Shown here one piece after another: positions 29,131 to 39,265 of a DNA stretch of 64,000 bases. How positions within the stretch are numbered: the stretch's first letter is position 1; each line of letters begins with the position of its first letter. The notes beneath the pieces are model-generated. The model saw only the letters and a program-made list of their open reading frames with translations. It made no database searches and was not told the origin of the DNA. Position numbers and translations under genes: made by a program. Origin of the DNA: Trinickia dabaoshanensis (GTDB taxonomy: Bacteria > Pseudomonadota > Gammaproteobacteria > Burkholderiales > Burkholderiaceae); NCBI RefSeq assembly GCF_002879885.1, contig NZ_PNYA01000015.1, forward strand, positions 1 to 64,000, given 5' to 3'.

Positions 29131-29138
29131 GCGTAAAC

Positions 29139-32000
29139 ATGATGAAGCAATTCCAGCTGAACTCGTATTTGTTCGGCGGCAATGCTCCGTACGTTGAAGA
29201 ACTGTACGAGCAATACCTTGATAATCCGGCGTCGGTCCCCGATAACTGGCGCGAATACTTCGATGCGTTGCAAAACGTGCCTGCCTCGGACGGCAGCGCG
29301 GCGAGCGACGTGGCCCATGGCCCCATCGTCGAATCGTTCGCCCAGCGCGCGAAGGCTAATGCGTTCATTCCGCGCGAAACCGAAGCCGGCGGTAATCTCG
29401 CCACCGCGCGCAAGCAAGTCCACGTTCAGTCGCTGATCAGCGCTTATCGATTCATGGGCTCGCAATGGGCCAATCTCGATCCGCTCAAGCGCCGCGAGCG
29501 TCCCGCCATTCCCGAGCTCGAACCTGCGTTCTACGACTTCACCGAAGCCGACATGGACCAGACGTTCAGCGCGAGCAATCTGTACTTCGGCTTCGAGCAA
29601 GCGTCGCTGCGCGATATCGTCAAGGGTCTGCGCGACACGTACTGCGGCACGATCGGCGCCGAGTTCATGTACATCAGCGATCCCGAACAAAAGCGCTGGT
29701 GGCAAGAAAAGCTCGAATCGATCCGCGCGACGCCGAGCTTCTCGCCCGACAAAAAGAAGCACATCCTCAATCGCTTGACGGCCGCCGAAGGCCTCGAGCG
29801 CTACCTGCATACGAAATACGTCGGCCAAAAGCGCTTCTCGCTCGAAGGCGGTGAAAGCTTCATCGCCTCGATGGACGAAGTCGTTCGTCACGCGGGCGCG
29901 AAGGGCGTGCAGGAAATCGTCATCGGCATGGCCCACCGCGGCCGCCTGAACGTGCTCGTGAACACGCTCGGCAAGATGCCGTCCGATCTGTTCGCCGAAT
30001 TCGAAGGCAAGCACGTGGACGATCTGCCGGCCGGCGACGTGAAGTACCACAAGGGCTTCTCGTCGGACGTCTCGACCGAAGGCGGCCCCGTGCACCTGTC
30101 GCTCGCGTTCAACCCGTCGCACCTCGAAATCGTCAACCCGGTGGTCGAAGGTTCGGCCAAGGCGCGGATGGACCGCCGCGGCGACGACGCCGGCTTGCAA
30201 GTGCTGCCCGTGCAAATCCACGGCGATGCGGCCTTCGCGGGTCAGGGCGTCGTGATGGAAACGCTGAACCTCGCGCAAACGCGCGGTTACGGCACGCACG
30301 GCACGCTGCACATCGTCATCAACAACCAGATCGGCTTCACGACGTCCGATCCGCGCGATGCGCGCTCGACGCTGTACTGCTCGGACGTCGTCAAGATGAT
30401 CGAAGCGCCGGTGCTGCACGTGAACGGCGACGATCCCGAAGCGGTCGTGCTCGCCACGCAGATCGCGATCGATTTCCGGATGCAGTTCCACAAGGATGTC
30501 GTGCTCGACATCGTCTGCTTCCGTAAGCTCGGCCACAACGAGCAAGACACGCCGGCGGTCACGCAGCCGCTGATGTACAAGAAGATCGCCCAGCATCCGG
30601 GCACGCGCGCGCTGTACGCCGAAAAGCTCGTGCAGCAAGGCGTGATCACGGCCGACGACGTGGAAAACTTCGTCAAGGCGTTCCGTCAGGCGATGGACGA
30701 AGGCCACCATACGATCGACCCGGTGCTCTCGAACTACAAGAGCAAGTACGCCGTCGACTGGGTGCCGTTCCTGAACCGCAAGTGGACCGATGCCGCCGAT
30801 ACGGCCGTGCCGCTGGCCGAACTGAAGCGTCTGGCCGAGCGCATCACGACGGTGCCCCAGAACTTCAAGGTGCACCCGCTCGTCGAGCGCGTGGTCAACG
30901 ACCGCCGTGCGATGGGCCGTGGCGAAGCGCCGCTCGACTGGGGCATGGGCGAACACCTGGCCTACGCGTCGCTCGTCGCATCGGGCTACGCCGTGCGTCT
31001 GACGGGTCAAGACTCGGGTCGCGGTACGTTCACGCACCGTCACGCGGTGCTGCACGATCAAAACCGTGAGCGTTGGAACGACGGCACGTACATTCCGCTG
31101 CAAAACGTGGCCGACGGCCAAGCGAAGTTCACGGTGATCGATTCGGTGCTGTCCGAAGAAGCCGTGCTCGGCTTCGAATACGGCTACTCGACGGCCGAGC
31201 CGAACACGCTCGTCGCCTGGGAAGCGCAGTTCGGCGACTTCGCCAACGGCGCGCAAGTCGTGATCGACCAGTTCATCTCCTCGGGCGAAGTGAAGTGGGG
31301 CCGCGTGTCGGGTCTGACGATGCTGTTGCCGCACGGCTACGAAGGCCAAGGCCCCGAGCACTCGTCGGCGCGTATCGAGCGCTACCTGCAACTGTGCGCC
31401 GAGCACAACATGCAAGTCGTGCAGCCCACGACGCCCGCGCAGATCTTCCACCTGCTGCGCCGCCAGATGATCCGCTTGTTCCGCAAGCCGCTCATCGTCG
31501 CCACGCCGAAGTCGCTGCTGCGCCACAAGGAAGCCGTGTCGGATCTGTCCGAACTGGCTAACGGTTCGTTCCAGCCGGTGCTGGGCGAAGTCGACGGCAC
31601 GATCGATGCGAAGAAGGTCAAGCGTGTCGTCGTCTGCTCGGGCCGCGTCTACTACGATCTGATCGCTCACCGTCGCGAAGCGAAGGCGAACGACGTCGCG
31701 ATCGTCCGTATCGAGCAGCTCTATCCGTTCGCGCACAAGCAGTTCGAAGCGGAGATCAAGAAGTACGACAACGCGACGGAAGTGGTGTGGGTGCAGGACG
31801 AGCCGCAAAACCAAGGCCCGTGGTTCTACATCGAGCACCATCTGAAGGAAGGCATGAAGGAAGGGCAAAAGCTCGCGTACAGCGGCCGCCCGGCTTCGGC
31901 CTCGCCCGCGGTCGGTTACTACGCGAAACACTACGAGCAGCAAAAGGCGCTGATCGAAGGCGCGTTCGGCCGGCTCAAGAGCGCGCAGATCGCTAAATAA
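29139..32000 (+). CDS. sucA: 2-oxoglutarate dehydrogenase E1 component
   Basis: SucA is the thiamine-diphosphate-dependent E1 subunit that decarboxylates 2-oxoglutarate in the TCA cycle and transfers the succinyl group to OdhB. The 953 residues have the usual length and start MMKQFQLNSYLFGGNAPYVE. They include EIVIGMAHRGRLNVLVNTLG, HLSLAFNPSHLEIVNPVVEG, the ThDP-binding GDDPEAVV region and the transketolase-like pyrimidine domain (ERWNDGTYIPLQN, then HGYEGQGPEHSSARIERYLQ). The ATG at 29139 follows AAAGGTGAG; a GTG at 29127 overlaps that site. It heads sucA-odhB-lpdA. Confidence 0.97.
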   Translation: MMKQFQLNSYLFGGNAPYVEELYEQYLDNPASVPDNWREYFDALQNVPASDGSAASDVAHGPIVESFAQRAKANAFIPRETEAGGNLATARKQVHVQSLISAYRFMGSQWANLDPLKRRERPAIPELEPAFYDFTEADMDQTFSASNLYFGFEQASLRDIVKGLRDTYCGTIGAEFMYISDPEQKRWWQEKLESIRATPSFSPDKKKHILNRLTAAEGLERYLHTKYVGQKRFSLEGGESFIASMDEVVRHAGAKGVQEIVIGMAHRGRLNVLVNTLGKMPSDLFAEFEGKHVDDLPAGDVKYHKGFSSDVSTEGGPVHLSLAFNPSHLEIVNPVVEGSAKARMDRRGDDAGLQVLPVQIHGDAAFAGQGVVMETLNLAQTRGYGTHGTLHIVINNQIGFTTSDPRDARSTLYCSDVVKMIEAPVLHVNGDDPEAVVLATQIAIDFRMQFHKDVVLDIVCFRKLGHNEQDTPAVTQPLMYKKIAQHPGTRALYAEKLVQQGVITADDVENFVKAFRQAMDEGHHTIDPVLSNYKSKYAVDWVPFLNRKWTDAADTAVPLAELKRLAERITTVPQNFKVHPLVERVVNDRRAMGRGEAPLDWGMGEHLAYASLVASGYAVRLTGQDSGRGTFTHRHAVLHDQNRERWNDGTYIPLQNVADGQAKFTVIDSVLSEEAVLGFEYGYSTAEPNTLVAWEAQFGDFANGAQVVIDQFISSGEVKWGRVSGLTMLLPHGYEGQGPEHSSARIERYLQLCAEHNMQVVQPTTPAQIFHLLRRQMIRLFRKPLIVATPKSLLRHKEAVSDLSELANGSFQPVLGEVDGTIDAKKVKRVVVCSGRVYYDLIAHRREAKANDVAIVRIEQLYPFAHKQFEAEIKKYDNATEVVWVQDEPQNQGPWFYIEHHLKEGMKEGQKLAYSGRPASASPAVGYYAKHYEQQKALIEGAFGRLKSAQIAK

Positions 32001-32108
32001 CTAGATTGACGGTGAACCGGGAAAGCGCGAGTGCGCTTTCCCGCGTCGCATGGCGACGCGAAATCCGGTTTGCCTCCCACACCAGATAAAGAGTTCAGGA
32101 AAGATCAA

Positions 32109-33377
32109 ATGGCTATTGTTGAGGTCAAGGTTCCGCAGTTTTCGGAGTCGGTTTCGGAAGGCACGATGCTTCAGTGGAAGAAGAAGCCGGGTGAGGCCGT
32201 GACGCGCGACGAGATCCTCGTCGAAATCGAAACGGACAAGGTGGTGCTCGAAGTGCCGGCCCCGGATTCGGGCGTGTTGGCCGAAGTCATCGTCGCCGAC
32301 GGCGAAGTGGTCGCGTCCGAGCAACTGCTCGCGAAGATCGACACGGAAGGCAAGGCAGGCGCCGCCGCCGCGCCGGCCGCCGCCGCTGCTCCGGCTGCCG
32401 CCGCCCCGGCCGCTGCCGCTGCCGCGCCCGCCGCCACGGCGAGCACGGCCGCTGCCGGCATCGCTTCGCCGGCTGCCGGCAAGCTGATGGCCGAAAAGAA
32501 CCTCTCGGCCGACCAAGTGCAAGGCTCGGGCCGCGATGGCCGCATCACGAAGGGCGACGTCCTCTCGGCAGGCGCCCCTGCCGCGCGCGCGCCCGCCGCC
32601 GCCCCGGCCGCGAAGCCGGCCAAGCCGTCGCTGCCGGACGTGAAGGCACCGGCTTCGGCCGACGCATGGCTGCAAAACCGTCCGGAACAGCGCGTGCCGA
32701 TGTCGCGTCTGCGTGCGCGTATCGCCGAGCGTCTGCTCGAGTCGCAACAGACCAACGCCATCCTCACGACGTTCAACGAAGTGAACATGGCGCCGGTCAT
32801 GGATCTGCGCAACAAGTACAAGGACAAGTTCGAAAAGGAACACGGCGTGAAGCTCGGCTTCATGTCGTTCTTCGTCAAGGCCGCGGTGCATGCCCTGAAG
32901 AAGTTCCCGCTCGTGAACGCGTCGATCGACGGTAACGACATCGTCTACCACGGCTACTTCGACATCGGTATCGCCGTCGGTTCGCCGCGCGGCCTCGTCG
33001 TGCCGATCCTGCGCAACGCCGACCAAATGTCGCTCGCCGATATCGAAAAGAAGATCGCCGAGTTCGGTCAAAAGGCCAAGGACGGCAAGCTCTCGATCGA
33101 GGAAATGACGGGCGGTACGTTCTCGATCTCGAACGGCGGCGTGTTCGGCTCGATGCTCTCCACCCCGATCATCAACCCGCCGCAGTCGGCCATCCTCGGC
33201 GTGCACGCGACGAAGGAGCGCCCGGTCGTCGAAAACGGCCAGATCGTCATCCGTCCGATGAACTATCTCGCGCTCTCGTACGACCACCGCATCATCGACG
33301 GCCGCGAAGCCGTGCTCTCGCTCGTCGCCATGAAGGACGCGCTCGAAGATCCGGCGCGCCTGCTGCTCGACCTGTAA
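32109..33377 (+). CDS. odhB: 2-oxoglutarate dehydrogenase E2 (dihydrolipoyl succinyltransferase)
   Basis: OdhB forms the core of the complex and transfers the succinyl group from lipoamide to CoA. It has an N-terminal lipoyl domain with the lipoylated Lys44 in [11 protein letters not shown]. An Ala/Pro swinging linker (about 80-120) follows. Next is a peripheral-subunit-binding domain (about 122-155), then the catalytic domain with [11 protein letters not shown] near the end (active His about 393). The ATG at 32109 follows AGGAAAG; the frame open from 32031 is not family-like. There is one lipoyl domain, as usual for E2 of this complex. Confidence 0.97.
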   Translation: MAIVEVKVPQFSESVSEGTMLQWKKKPGEAVTRDEILVEIETDKVVLEVPAPDSGVLAEVIVADGEVVASEQLLAKIDTEGKAGAAAAPAAAAAPAAAAPAAAAAAPAATASTAAAGIASPAAGKLMAEKNLSADQVQGSGRDGRITKGDVLSAGAPAARAPAAAPAAKPAKPSLPDVKAPASADAWLQNRPEQRVPMSRLRARIAERLLESQQTNAILTTFNEVNMAPVMDLRNKYKDKFEKEHGVKLGFMSFFVKAAVHALKKFPLVNASIDGNDIVYHGYFDIGIAVGSPRGLVVPILRNADQMSLADIEKKIAEFGQKAKDGKLSIEEMTGGTFSISNGGVFGSMLSTPIINPPQSAILGVHATKERPVVENGQIVIRPMNYLALSYDHRIIDGREAVLSLVAMKDALEDPARLLLDL

Positions 33378-33484
33378 AAGCCGCATGCGCTCGCTCGATT
33401 CGAGCGAGCGCCCCCATCGCAATGACCGAAACCGCGGCGGCGCGTATCTGAGCCTCACGCCGCCGCGCATTCAAAAGGATTGTC

Positions 33485-34915
33485 ATGTCTCAAGAATTTG
33501 ACGTCGTCGTGATCGGCGCGGGCCCGGGCGGCTATATCGCCGCGATCCGTGCGGCGCAGCTCGGCAAGACCGTCGCCTGTATCGAGAAGTGGAAGAACCC
33601 GGCCGGTGCGCTCAAGCTCGGCGGCACCTGCTTGAACGTGGGCTGCATTCCGTCGAAGGCGCTGCTCGCTTCGTCGGAGGAGTTCGAAAACGCATCGCAC
33701 CATCTCGACGTGCACGGCATCAGCGTGGGCGACGTGAAGATGGACGTCGCGAAGATGATGGCCCGCAAGGACGGCATCGTCGAAAAGATGACGGGCGGTA
33801 TCGAATACCTGTTCAAGAAGAACAAGATCACGTGGCTCAAGGGCCATGGCAAGTTCGTCGGCAAGAACGACGCCGCCGTGCAGATCGAGGTCAGCGGCGA
33901 AGGCGAGACGCAGGTCGTCTCGGCCAAGAACGTCATCATTGCCACGGGTTCGAAGGCGCGTCACCTGCCGAACGTCCCGGTCGACAACAAGATCGTGGCC
34001 GACAACGAAGGTGCGCTCGCGTTCGATGCAGTGCCCAAGAAGCTCGCCGTCATCGGCGCAGGCGTGATCGGTCTCGAACTCGGCTCGGTGTGGCGCCGCC
34101 TGGGTGCCGACGTGACGGTGCTCGAAGCGCTGCCCGCGTTCCTCGGCGCGGCCGACGAAGCGCTCGCCAAGGAAGCGGCGAAGGTCTTCAAGAAGCAAGG
34201 CCTCGACATCCACCTCGGCGTGAGCATCGGCGAAGTCAAGGCGTCCAAGGACGGCGTCGCCATCGCCTACAAGGACAAGGACGGCAACGCGCAAACGCTC
34301 GACGCCGACCGCCTGATCGTGTCGGTGGGCCGTGTGCCGAATACCGACAACCTGGGCCTCGAATCGATCGGCTTGAAGGCGAACGAGCGCGGCTTCATCG
34401 ACGTGGACGATCACTGCCGCACGAGCGTGCCGAACGTCTACGCGATCGGCGATGTCGTGCGCGGACCGATGCTCGCGCACAAGGCCGAAGACGAAGGCGT
34501 GCTGGTGGCGGAAGTCATCGACGGTCAAAAGCCGCACATCGATTACAACTGCATCCCGTGGGTCATCTACACCGAGCCGGAAATCGCTTGGGTGGGTAAG
34601 ACGGAACAGCAACTGAAGGCCGAAGGCCGCGAAATCAAGAAGGGGCAATTCCCGTTCTCGATCAACGGCCGCGCGCTCGGCATCGCGAAGTCGGACGGCT
34701 TCGTCAAGATGATCGCCGATGCGAAGACCGACGAGTTGCTCGGCGTGCACATCATCGCGGCGAACGCGTCGGATCTGATCGCCGAAGCCGTCGTGGCGAT
34801 GGAATTCAAGGCTGCGTCGGAAGACATCGGCCGCATCTGCCATCCGCACCCGTCGCTGTCCGAAGTGATGCGCGAAGCGGCGCTCGACGTCGACAAACGC
34901 TCGCTCAATAAGTAA
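33485..34915 (+). CDS. lpdA: dihydrolipoyl dehydrogenase (E3)
   Basis: E3 reoxidises dihydrolipoamide on OdhB, passing electrons through FAD and a redox disulphide to NAD+. The 476 residues show the FAD motif GAGPGGYIAA (11-20), the disulphide GGTCLNVGCIPSKALL (Cys49 and Cys54), the NAD motif GAGVIGLELGSVW, and the C-terminal HPHPSLSE with the catalytic His-Glu pair. It lies 107 bases after odhB in the same direction and probably completes the operon; a terminator follows. Confidence 0.97.
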   Translation: MSQEFDVVVIGAGPGGYIAAIRAAQLGKTVACIEKWKNPAGALKLGGTCLNVGCIPSKALLASSEEFENASHHLDVHGISVGDVKMDVAKMMARKDGIVEKMTGGIEYLFKKNKITWLKGHGKFVGKNDAAVQIEVSGEGETQVVSAKNVIIATGSKARHLPNVPVDNKIVADNEGALAFDAVPKKLAVIGAGVIGLELGSVWRRLGADVTVLEALPAFLGAADEALAKEAAKVFKKQGLDIHLGVSIGEVKASKDGVAIAYKDKDGNAQTLDADRLIVSVGRVPNTDNLGLESIGLKANERGFIDVDDHCRTSVPNVYAIGDVVRGPMLAHKAEDEGVLVAEVIDGQKPHIDYNCIPWVIYTEPEIAWVGKTEQQLKAEGREIKKGQFPFSINGRALGIAKSDGFVKMIADAKTDELLGVHIIAANASDLIAEAVVAMEFKAASEDIGRICHPHPSLSEVMREAALDVDKRSLNK

Positions 34916-34970
34916 CGCTCACGCGCCGGCTACGGACACCCGATAGACCGGCAGCGAGACGCCACGATGA

Positions 34971-35008
34971 AGGCGGGCAGGGCGAACCCCTCCCGCCTTT
35001 TTCTTTTT
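34971..35008 (+). terminator. intrinsic terminator after lpdA
   Basis: AGGCGGG and CCCGCCT form a 7-base-pair stem, followed by TTTTCTTTTT. It lies between lpdA and zapE. Because the zapE start is only about 12 bases further on, some readthrough may supply zapE. Confidence 0.8.
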
Positions 35009-35019
35009 GTATTTGCACG

Positions 35020-36117
35020 ATGAACGTCATCGAATACTACGAGCACGAGCTCAAGACACGCGGTTACTCGTCAGATGCGGCGCAGCGCGCGGCCGTCGAT
35101 CGTCTACAACAGTGCTACGGGGAGTGGGTGGCCTACAAGGCGCGCCGCTCGTCCGCGTTGCGCAAGCTGATCGTCCACCCGCAATTGCCGCGCGGCGTCT
35201 ATATGTGGGGCGGAGTGGGCCGCGGTAAAAGCTTTTTGATGGACAGCTTTTATGCGGTCGTGCCGGTGCAGCGCAAGACGCGTATTCACTTTCACGAATT
35301 CATGCGTGAAGTGCATCGGGTGCTCGAAGAGCTCAAAGGCCAAGCCGATCCGCTCGACGAACTCGCGCGGCGGATCGCCAAGCGGTATCGCTTGATCTGC
35401 TTCGACGAATTTCACGTCTCCGATATTGCGGACGCGATGATTTTATATCGCTTGCTCGATCGGCTTTTTACGAACGGCGTGCAGTTCGTGATGACCTCCA
35501 ACTACGACCCGGATACGCTCTATCCGGACGGTTTGCATCGGGACCGCTTACTGCCCGCGATCGAGCTGATCAAGGCCAATCTCGACGTGCTCAATGTCGA
35601 TGCGGGCGTCGATTATCGTCAGCGCACGCTCGCCCAGGTGAACGTCTATCACACGCCGCTTGGCGCGCAAGCCGATCGCGAGTTGCGCGCGGCCTATGCG
35701 CAACTGACCGCGGTGCCCGACGAGAGCCCGATACTCCATATCGAGAAGCGCGAGATCAAGGCCTTGCGACGCGCCGACGGCGTCGTCTGGTTCGATTTCG
35801 CGACGCTATGCGGCGGCCCGCGTTCGCAAAACGACTATCTCGAATTGGCGACGCGGTTTCACACGGTCATTCTCTCGGACGTTCCGCAAATGTCGCCGCG
35901 CATGGCCTCGGAAGCGCGCCGCTTCACTTGGCTCGTCGATGTGTTCTACGACCACAAGGTCAAGCTGCTGATCTCGGCGGCCGTGCGGGCCGAAGAGTTG
36001 TACACCGAAGGCCCCATGGCGAACGAGTTCAGCCGAACCGTCTCGCGTCTCGTGGAGATGCAATCGAAGGAGTATCTGGAGACGCCGCGCAGGATCGTGG
36101 ATACGTCGCTCACTTGA
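35020..36117 (+). CDS. zapE: cell-division ATPase ZapE (AFG1-like)
   Basis: ZapE is an AFG1/LACE1-like ATPase associated with the division machinery and membrane insertion in proteobacteria. The 365 residues include Walker A GGVGRGKSFLMD (64-75), HFHEFMREVH, Walker B LICFDEFHVSDI (about 128-139) and the sensor region FVMTSNYDPDTLYPDG. The closing SDVPQMSPRMASEARRFTWL segment is conserved. Length is typical. It follows lpdA, a neighbourhood common in Burkholderiaceae, and appears to lack a strong ribosome site. Confidence 0.94.
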   Translation: MNVIEYYEHELKTRGYSSDAAQRAAVDRLQQCYGEWVAYKARRSSALRKLIVHPQLPRGVYMWGGVGRGKSFLMDSFYAVVPVQRKTRIHFHEFMREVHRVLEELKGQADPLDELARRIAKRYRLICFDEFHVSDIADAMILYRLLDRLFTNGVQFVMTSNYDPDTLYPDGLHRDRLLPAIELIKANLDVLNVDAGVDYRQRTLAQVNVYHTPLGAQADRELRAAYAQLTAVPDESPILHIEKREIKALRRADGVVWFDFATLCGGPRSQNDYLELATRFHTVILSDVPQMSPRMASEARRFTWLVDVFYDHKVKLLISAAVRAEELYTEGPMANEFSRTVSRLVEMQSKEYLETPRRIVDTSLT

Positions 36118-36216
36118 CGCTGTCGTGCCGCGCCTTCCACTTTAGGAGTATTCCGATAGGCAGCGCCCGCTCGGGCGCATATCGTGCCCTTTCCTCGTTT
36201 GGAGAAGGAGGCGCGG

Positions 36217-36627
36217 ATGACGCCCTATTGCGACATTACCGACGAACAATGGGCGCGTATCTTGCCGCTCTTCCCGGAACTCTGCTCTCGCGGGCGGGTC
36301 CGGGGGCGCCCCGTGACCGATACGCGTGCCGTGCTCAACGGCGTGCTATGGGTGATGTACAGCAACGCGGCATGGGCTTCGATCCCGAAGCGCTATCCCG
36401 CCTATCAAACCTGTCACCGGCGCTTCACGTGTTGGTACTCGGCAGGGGTGTTCAAGCAGGTATTGATGCGGTTGTACGGCGAGGCCGGCGAGGCGCTGTG
36501 CGACACGATGAAAGCACGCATGCGGGAGAAACGTCCGGCCAAGCCACGCAACCCCACGTCGCCGGCATTCGTTACCGTTGATTTGCCGAGGCTCACTTAC
36601 CTCGCGTCGCTGCGCCGTGCCGCTTAG
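36217..36627 (+). CDS. stand-alone DUF4096 (IS5-type transposase N-terminal) protein
   Basis: This 136-residue protein consists of the DUF4096 domain (about 1-90: DITDEQWARILPLFPELC, RGRPVTDTRAVLNGVLWVMY, WASIPKRYPAYQTCHRRFTC), then a basic C-terminal segment. No DDE domain follows and no terminal repeats are visible. The ATG at 36217 has an excellent ribosome site (AGAAGGAGGCGCGG), which argues that it is expressed rather than being mere debris. It differs clearly from the copy at 10636, so the two are not recent duplicates. Either an old truncated transposase or a domesticated DNA-binding protein. Confidence 0.72.
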   Translation: MTPYCDITDEQWARILPLFPELCSRGRVRGRPVTDTRAVLNGVLWVMYSNAAWASIPKRYPAYQTCHRRFTCWYSAGVFKQVLMRLYGEAGEALCDTMKARMREKRPAKPRNPTSPAFVTVDLPRLTYLASLRRAA

Positions 36628-36694
36628 CACGTGCTTGGTGAGTTAGAGGGCGTCGATGTCATGCGACAAAGGGCGAACGCGGCGACGGCAAACC

Positions 36695-36722
36695 GCGTTC
36701 ATGCCGGGGTTGGCATGAACGC
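36695..36722. terminator. perfect inverted repeat between convergent genes
   Basis: GCGTTCATGCC and GGCATGAACGC form a perfect 11-base-pair stem with a 6-base loop, between the convergent DUF4096 and DUF2147 genes. There is no T-run, so it may be a weak bidirectional terminator or another structured site. Confidence 0.45.
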
Positions 36723-36761
36723 ATAGCGGCATTGCGTGCAAGCCGGCGCGCATTCGATGCG

Positions 36762-37268
36762 TTAGTTCTGCGCTTGCGCGGACCCTTGCCGCATCCATGT
36801 CTGCGAGCGGCCGAGCAGCGAAATGCCGATGTAGCCGCGCACGACGAGCTTTTGTCCGCCATCCTCGAGATGCATGTTGCATTTGTAGACCTTCCCGTTT
36901 TCCGGGTCGAGGATGCTGCCGCCATCCCACTTTTCGCCGTCCTGTTTCATGCTCTTGATGATGGTCATGCCTAGGATCGGCTGGTCCTTGCGCTCATCGG
37001 TACACGCCGTGCATAGCTTGCCCGGCTTGTCGTGCGGATCGAGGCCCTTGATCACCTTGCCGCTCAACGTGCCATCGTCGCTTTGCGAGATCTGCACGAG
37101 CGCCTTCGGCTGATGCGTGCTGTCGTCGATCGTCTGCCAGACGCCAACGGGCGTATCGGTGCCCTGCGCGAATGCGGCGGTGGCGGCCATGAAGAAAGCG
37201 CCGGCCACGGCGGCGCGTTTGACGGTGTTCAAGGCCGTCCGTTTGGCGTGCTGCGAGAAGTGCGTCAT
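36762..37268 (-). CDS. DUF2147 exported protein
   Basis: This 168-residue protein has a Sec signal peptide (cleavage after AFA near residue 34) and a DUF2147 domain: TPVGVWQTIDDSTHQPKALV, ISQSDDGTLSGKVIKG, two Cys in LCTACTDERKDQPILGM, and GGSILDPENGKVYKCN. DUF2147 proteins are small periplasmic beta-barrel-like proteins of unknown function, often related to stress. The ATG at 37268 follows AGGAGGAAGAC. An upstream ATG frame (to 37364) would bury the signal peptide, so it is rejected. Confidence 0.88.
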   Translation of the reverse strand: MTHFSQHAKRTALNTVKRAAVAGAFFMAATAAFAQGTDTPVGVWQTIDDSTHQPKALVQISQSDDGTLSGKVIKGLDPHDKPGKLCTACTDERKDQPILGMTIIKSMKQDGEKWDGGSILDPENGKVYKCNMHLEDGGQKLVVRGYIGISLLGRSQTWMRQGSAQAQN

Positions 37269-37422
37269 GTCTTCCTCCTGGTGATGAACTGTCTGTCGTT
37301 CGATGCGCGGCGATCCGCGTCTTATCGGAATCCGCTCAGGATACGCGCGAAAGGTGCGGCTCAATTGATAGTGGAACCTCTAATCAGAAGGGGCGGACAG
37401 CCGCTAGCGGCCGCTCGCCTAC

Positions 37423-39111
37423 TCAATACAACTGATACGAGAACGTCGCGTTCAAACGCGGGCTGCGCGACGGGCTTTCGATCGGCGCGTCGCCCACCGC
37501 CTTCGCGATCGATAGGTCGACGTTGTAATGCTTGTTGTCGGTCATACGAAATCCGAGTGCGATCGAGGCGAGTTTGTTGGGCGCACTCGTTCCGGTGTGC
37601 AAGTAGACACGCGCCATGTCGCAGGCGGCGTAAGGCGTAAAGGTCTGCATGTAGCGGGCGCCGACGGCGATCGCGCGATTGATCTCGAAAGAGGCGCCGA
37701 AGCCCGAGTCGCCCGACGCCTCGCCGGGCTCGTAGCCGAGCGCGAAACGCTGCGCACCGAAAGCGATCTGCTCGGACGTGGGCAGCGAATCCGCGCTGTA
37801 CTGGCCCGTGAACGCAATCGTGGTGGCGAGCTTGAAGGGCCATTCGTTCGTTTGCGAAAAGCTTGCACCTGTCCGCACGAACGTGAGCGAAGCGGGATTG
37901 ATTTGCACGATGCCGGGTACGTTCGACTCGCCGGCCTTGGAGGCGCCCAGCAGATCGAACGCCTTGGCCACGTTCAAGCTCGCGCGGCGCGTTTGTCCCG
38001 CGCGCGTATCGACATAGTCGAGCTGAGCTTGCACGACGCGCACCTGCGAGCGCAGCGCAATCGCGGCGCCGGTCAGCGTGTTCTCGTAACGGTTCTCGTC
38101 GTGCGAAGCGTAGGCCGAGAGCGTGCCGAGCAGACTGCGCGCATTGCTCAAATGAAGCGGATAGGCCGCGGCGAGGCCGAGCTTGTCGTTGACCACCGTG
38201 CGTTTGACGTATGACGGCAGCCCCGGATTGTCGACGGGATGGCCGCGATAGTGCGAGGCGTTCAGTTTTCCGATCAAGCCTTCGCTGCCGATCGGCAACG
38301 CTCCGTTGGCGGCGTAATACGTTTGATCGTCGCGCCCTTTCGGCACGAGCGTGGATACGCTGAGGTCTTCGCCGAGCGAGGCGAGACCGTTTTCCGTCAC
38401 GGTCACGAGCCCTTGCACGCCCGGATGGTGGAAGTCGATCCCGGTGGCGACGTTGAACGCTTTGCGCTCGACGCTCAAATCGAGCGACGTTGCGCCGTCG
38501 GTCGATTTCGGCGGCTGAACGGTCGCGGCGATTTTCACGCCGGGCAGCAGCCCCAGCGCATTGACGTAGTGTTCGAAGCTCGCGCGTTTGAGCGGGCGTT
38601 CGTTGCGGATGTGATCGGCGATCGCGCGAATCCGGCGCTCCGTGTGGCCGGGGTTGCCCGTGACGTTGACACTCGAGATGTAGCCCTCGACCACCGTAAT
38701 GCGAACAGCGCCGTTCGCGAAGGTCTGCGCCGGAACGAAGGCGAACGAGAGCGCGTAGCCGCGGTTTTGATAAAGGCGCGTCACCTCGTCGGCCGCCGCG
38801 ACGAGCTGGCCGATCGTGATGTCCTTGCCGACGAGCGGCGAGAAATGCCGCGCCACGTCCGCGAACGCGATCGCCTTGACGCCCTCGATCTGGAACGCGC
38901 TCGGCGTGAGGTGCGTGTCGAGCAATCGCTGCAACTGCGCCTCGTTCGGCTCGATCCGAAGACTGACGTTCGGTGCGCGGCTAGGCGTTTGAATCTCGGG
39001 AAGCGCACCGAGCGGGTTGCCGCTCGCGGGCGGTCTCGTTTGAGCGATGGCCGGGCTCGCGGCCGCGGCGGCAACGGCGAGCCAAAGCCAATGGTTTGGT
39101 GTCCTAATCAT
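37423..39111 (-). CDS. TpsB/FhaC-type outer-membrane transporter (ShlB/HecB family)
   Basis: TpsB proteins are 16-strand Omp85-type barrels with two POTRA domains that export a partner protein across the outer membrane. This 562-residue copy has a signal peptide (cleavage after AIA, residue 23) and POTRA domains in about 65-220 (GRV-type pattern ITVVEGYISSVNVTGNPG). The barrel ends FSYQLY with the usual terminal aromatic. No TpsA gene with a haemagglutinin-type TPS domain is adjacent. Instead two low-complexity lipoproteins lie immediately upstream in the same direction, so a lipoprotein substrate is a real possibility. The ATG follows GAGGAACACACA. Confidence 0.88.
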   Translation of the reverse strand: MIRTPNHWLWLAVAAAAASPAIAQTRPPASGNPLGALPEIQTPSRAPNVSLRIEPNEAQLQRLLDTHLTPSAFQIEGVKAIAFADVARHFSPLVGKDITIGQLVAAADEVTRLYQNRGYALSFAFVPAQTFANGAVRITVVEGYISSVNVTGNPGHTERRIRAIADHIRNERPLKRASFEHYVNALGLLPGVKIAATVQPPKSTDGATSLDLSVERKAFNVATGIDFHHPGVQGLVTVTENGLASLGEDLSVSTLVPKGRDDQTYYAANGALPIGSEGLIGKLNASHYRGHPVDNPGLPSYVKRTVVNDKLGLAAAYPLHLSNARSLLGTLSAYASHDENRYENTLTGAAIALRSQVRVVQAQLDYVDTRAGQTRRASLNVAKAFDLLGASKAGESNVPGIVQINPASLTFVRTGASFSQTNEWPFKLATTIAFTGQYSADSLPTSEQIAFGAQRFALGYEPGEASGDSGFGASFEINRAIAVGARYMQTFTPYAACDMARVYLHTGTSAPNKLASIALGFRMTDNKHYNVDLSIAKAVGDAPIESPSRSPRLNATFSYQLY

Positions 39112-39265
39112 TGTGTGTTCCTCGTTGGCCGATCGATGAGCGATCCCGGTCGGATCGCCTCTTGTTGTTTTGCTTTTCCGCGCGTGCGTTGGCGTTCGAT
39201 GCTCGGCACGCATCGGACGCGGGGCACGCGGGCCGCTCGCTCGGCCCGCGTATCGAATGCGGCGG

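Noticed and set aside
29061-31943. Long minus-strand open frame opposite sucA
   Set aside because: Same artefact: shadow of a very well conserved plus-strand gene with no ribosome site or family match.
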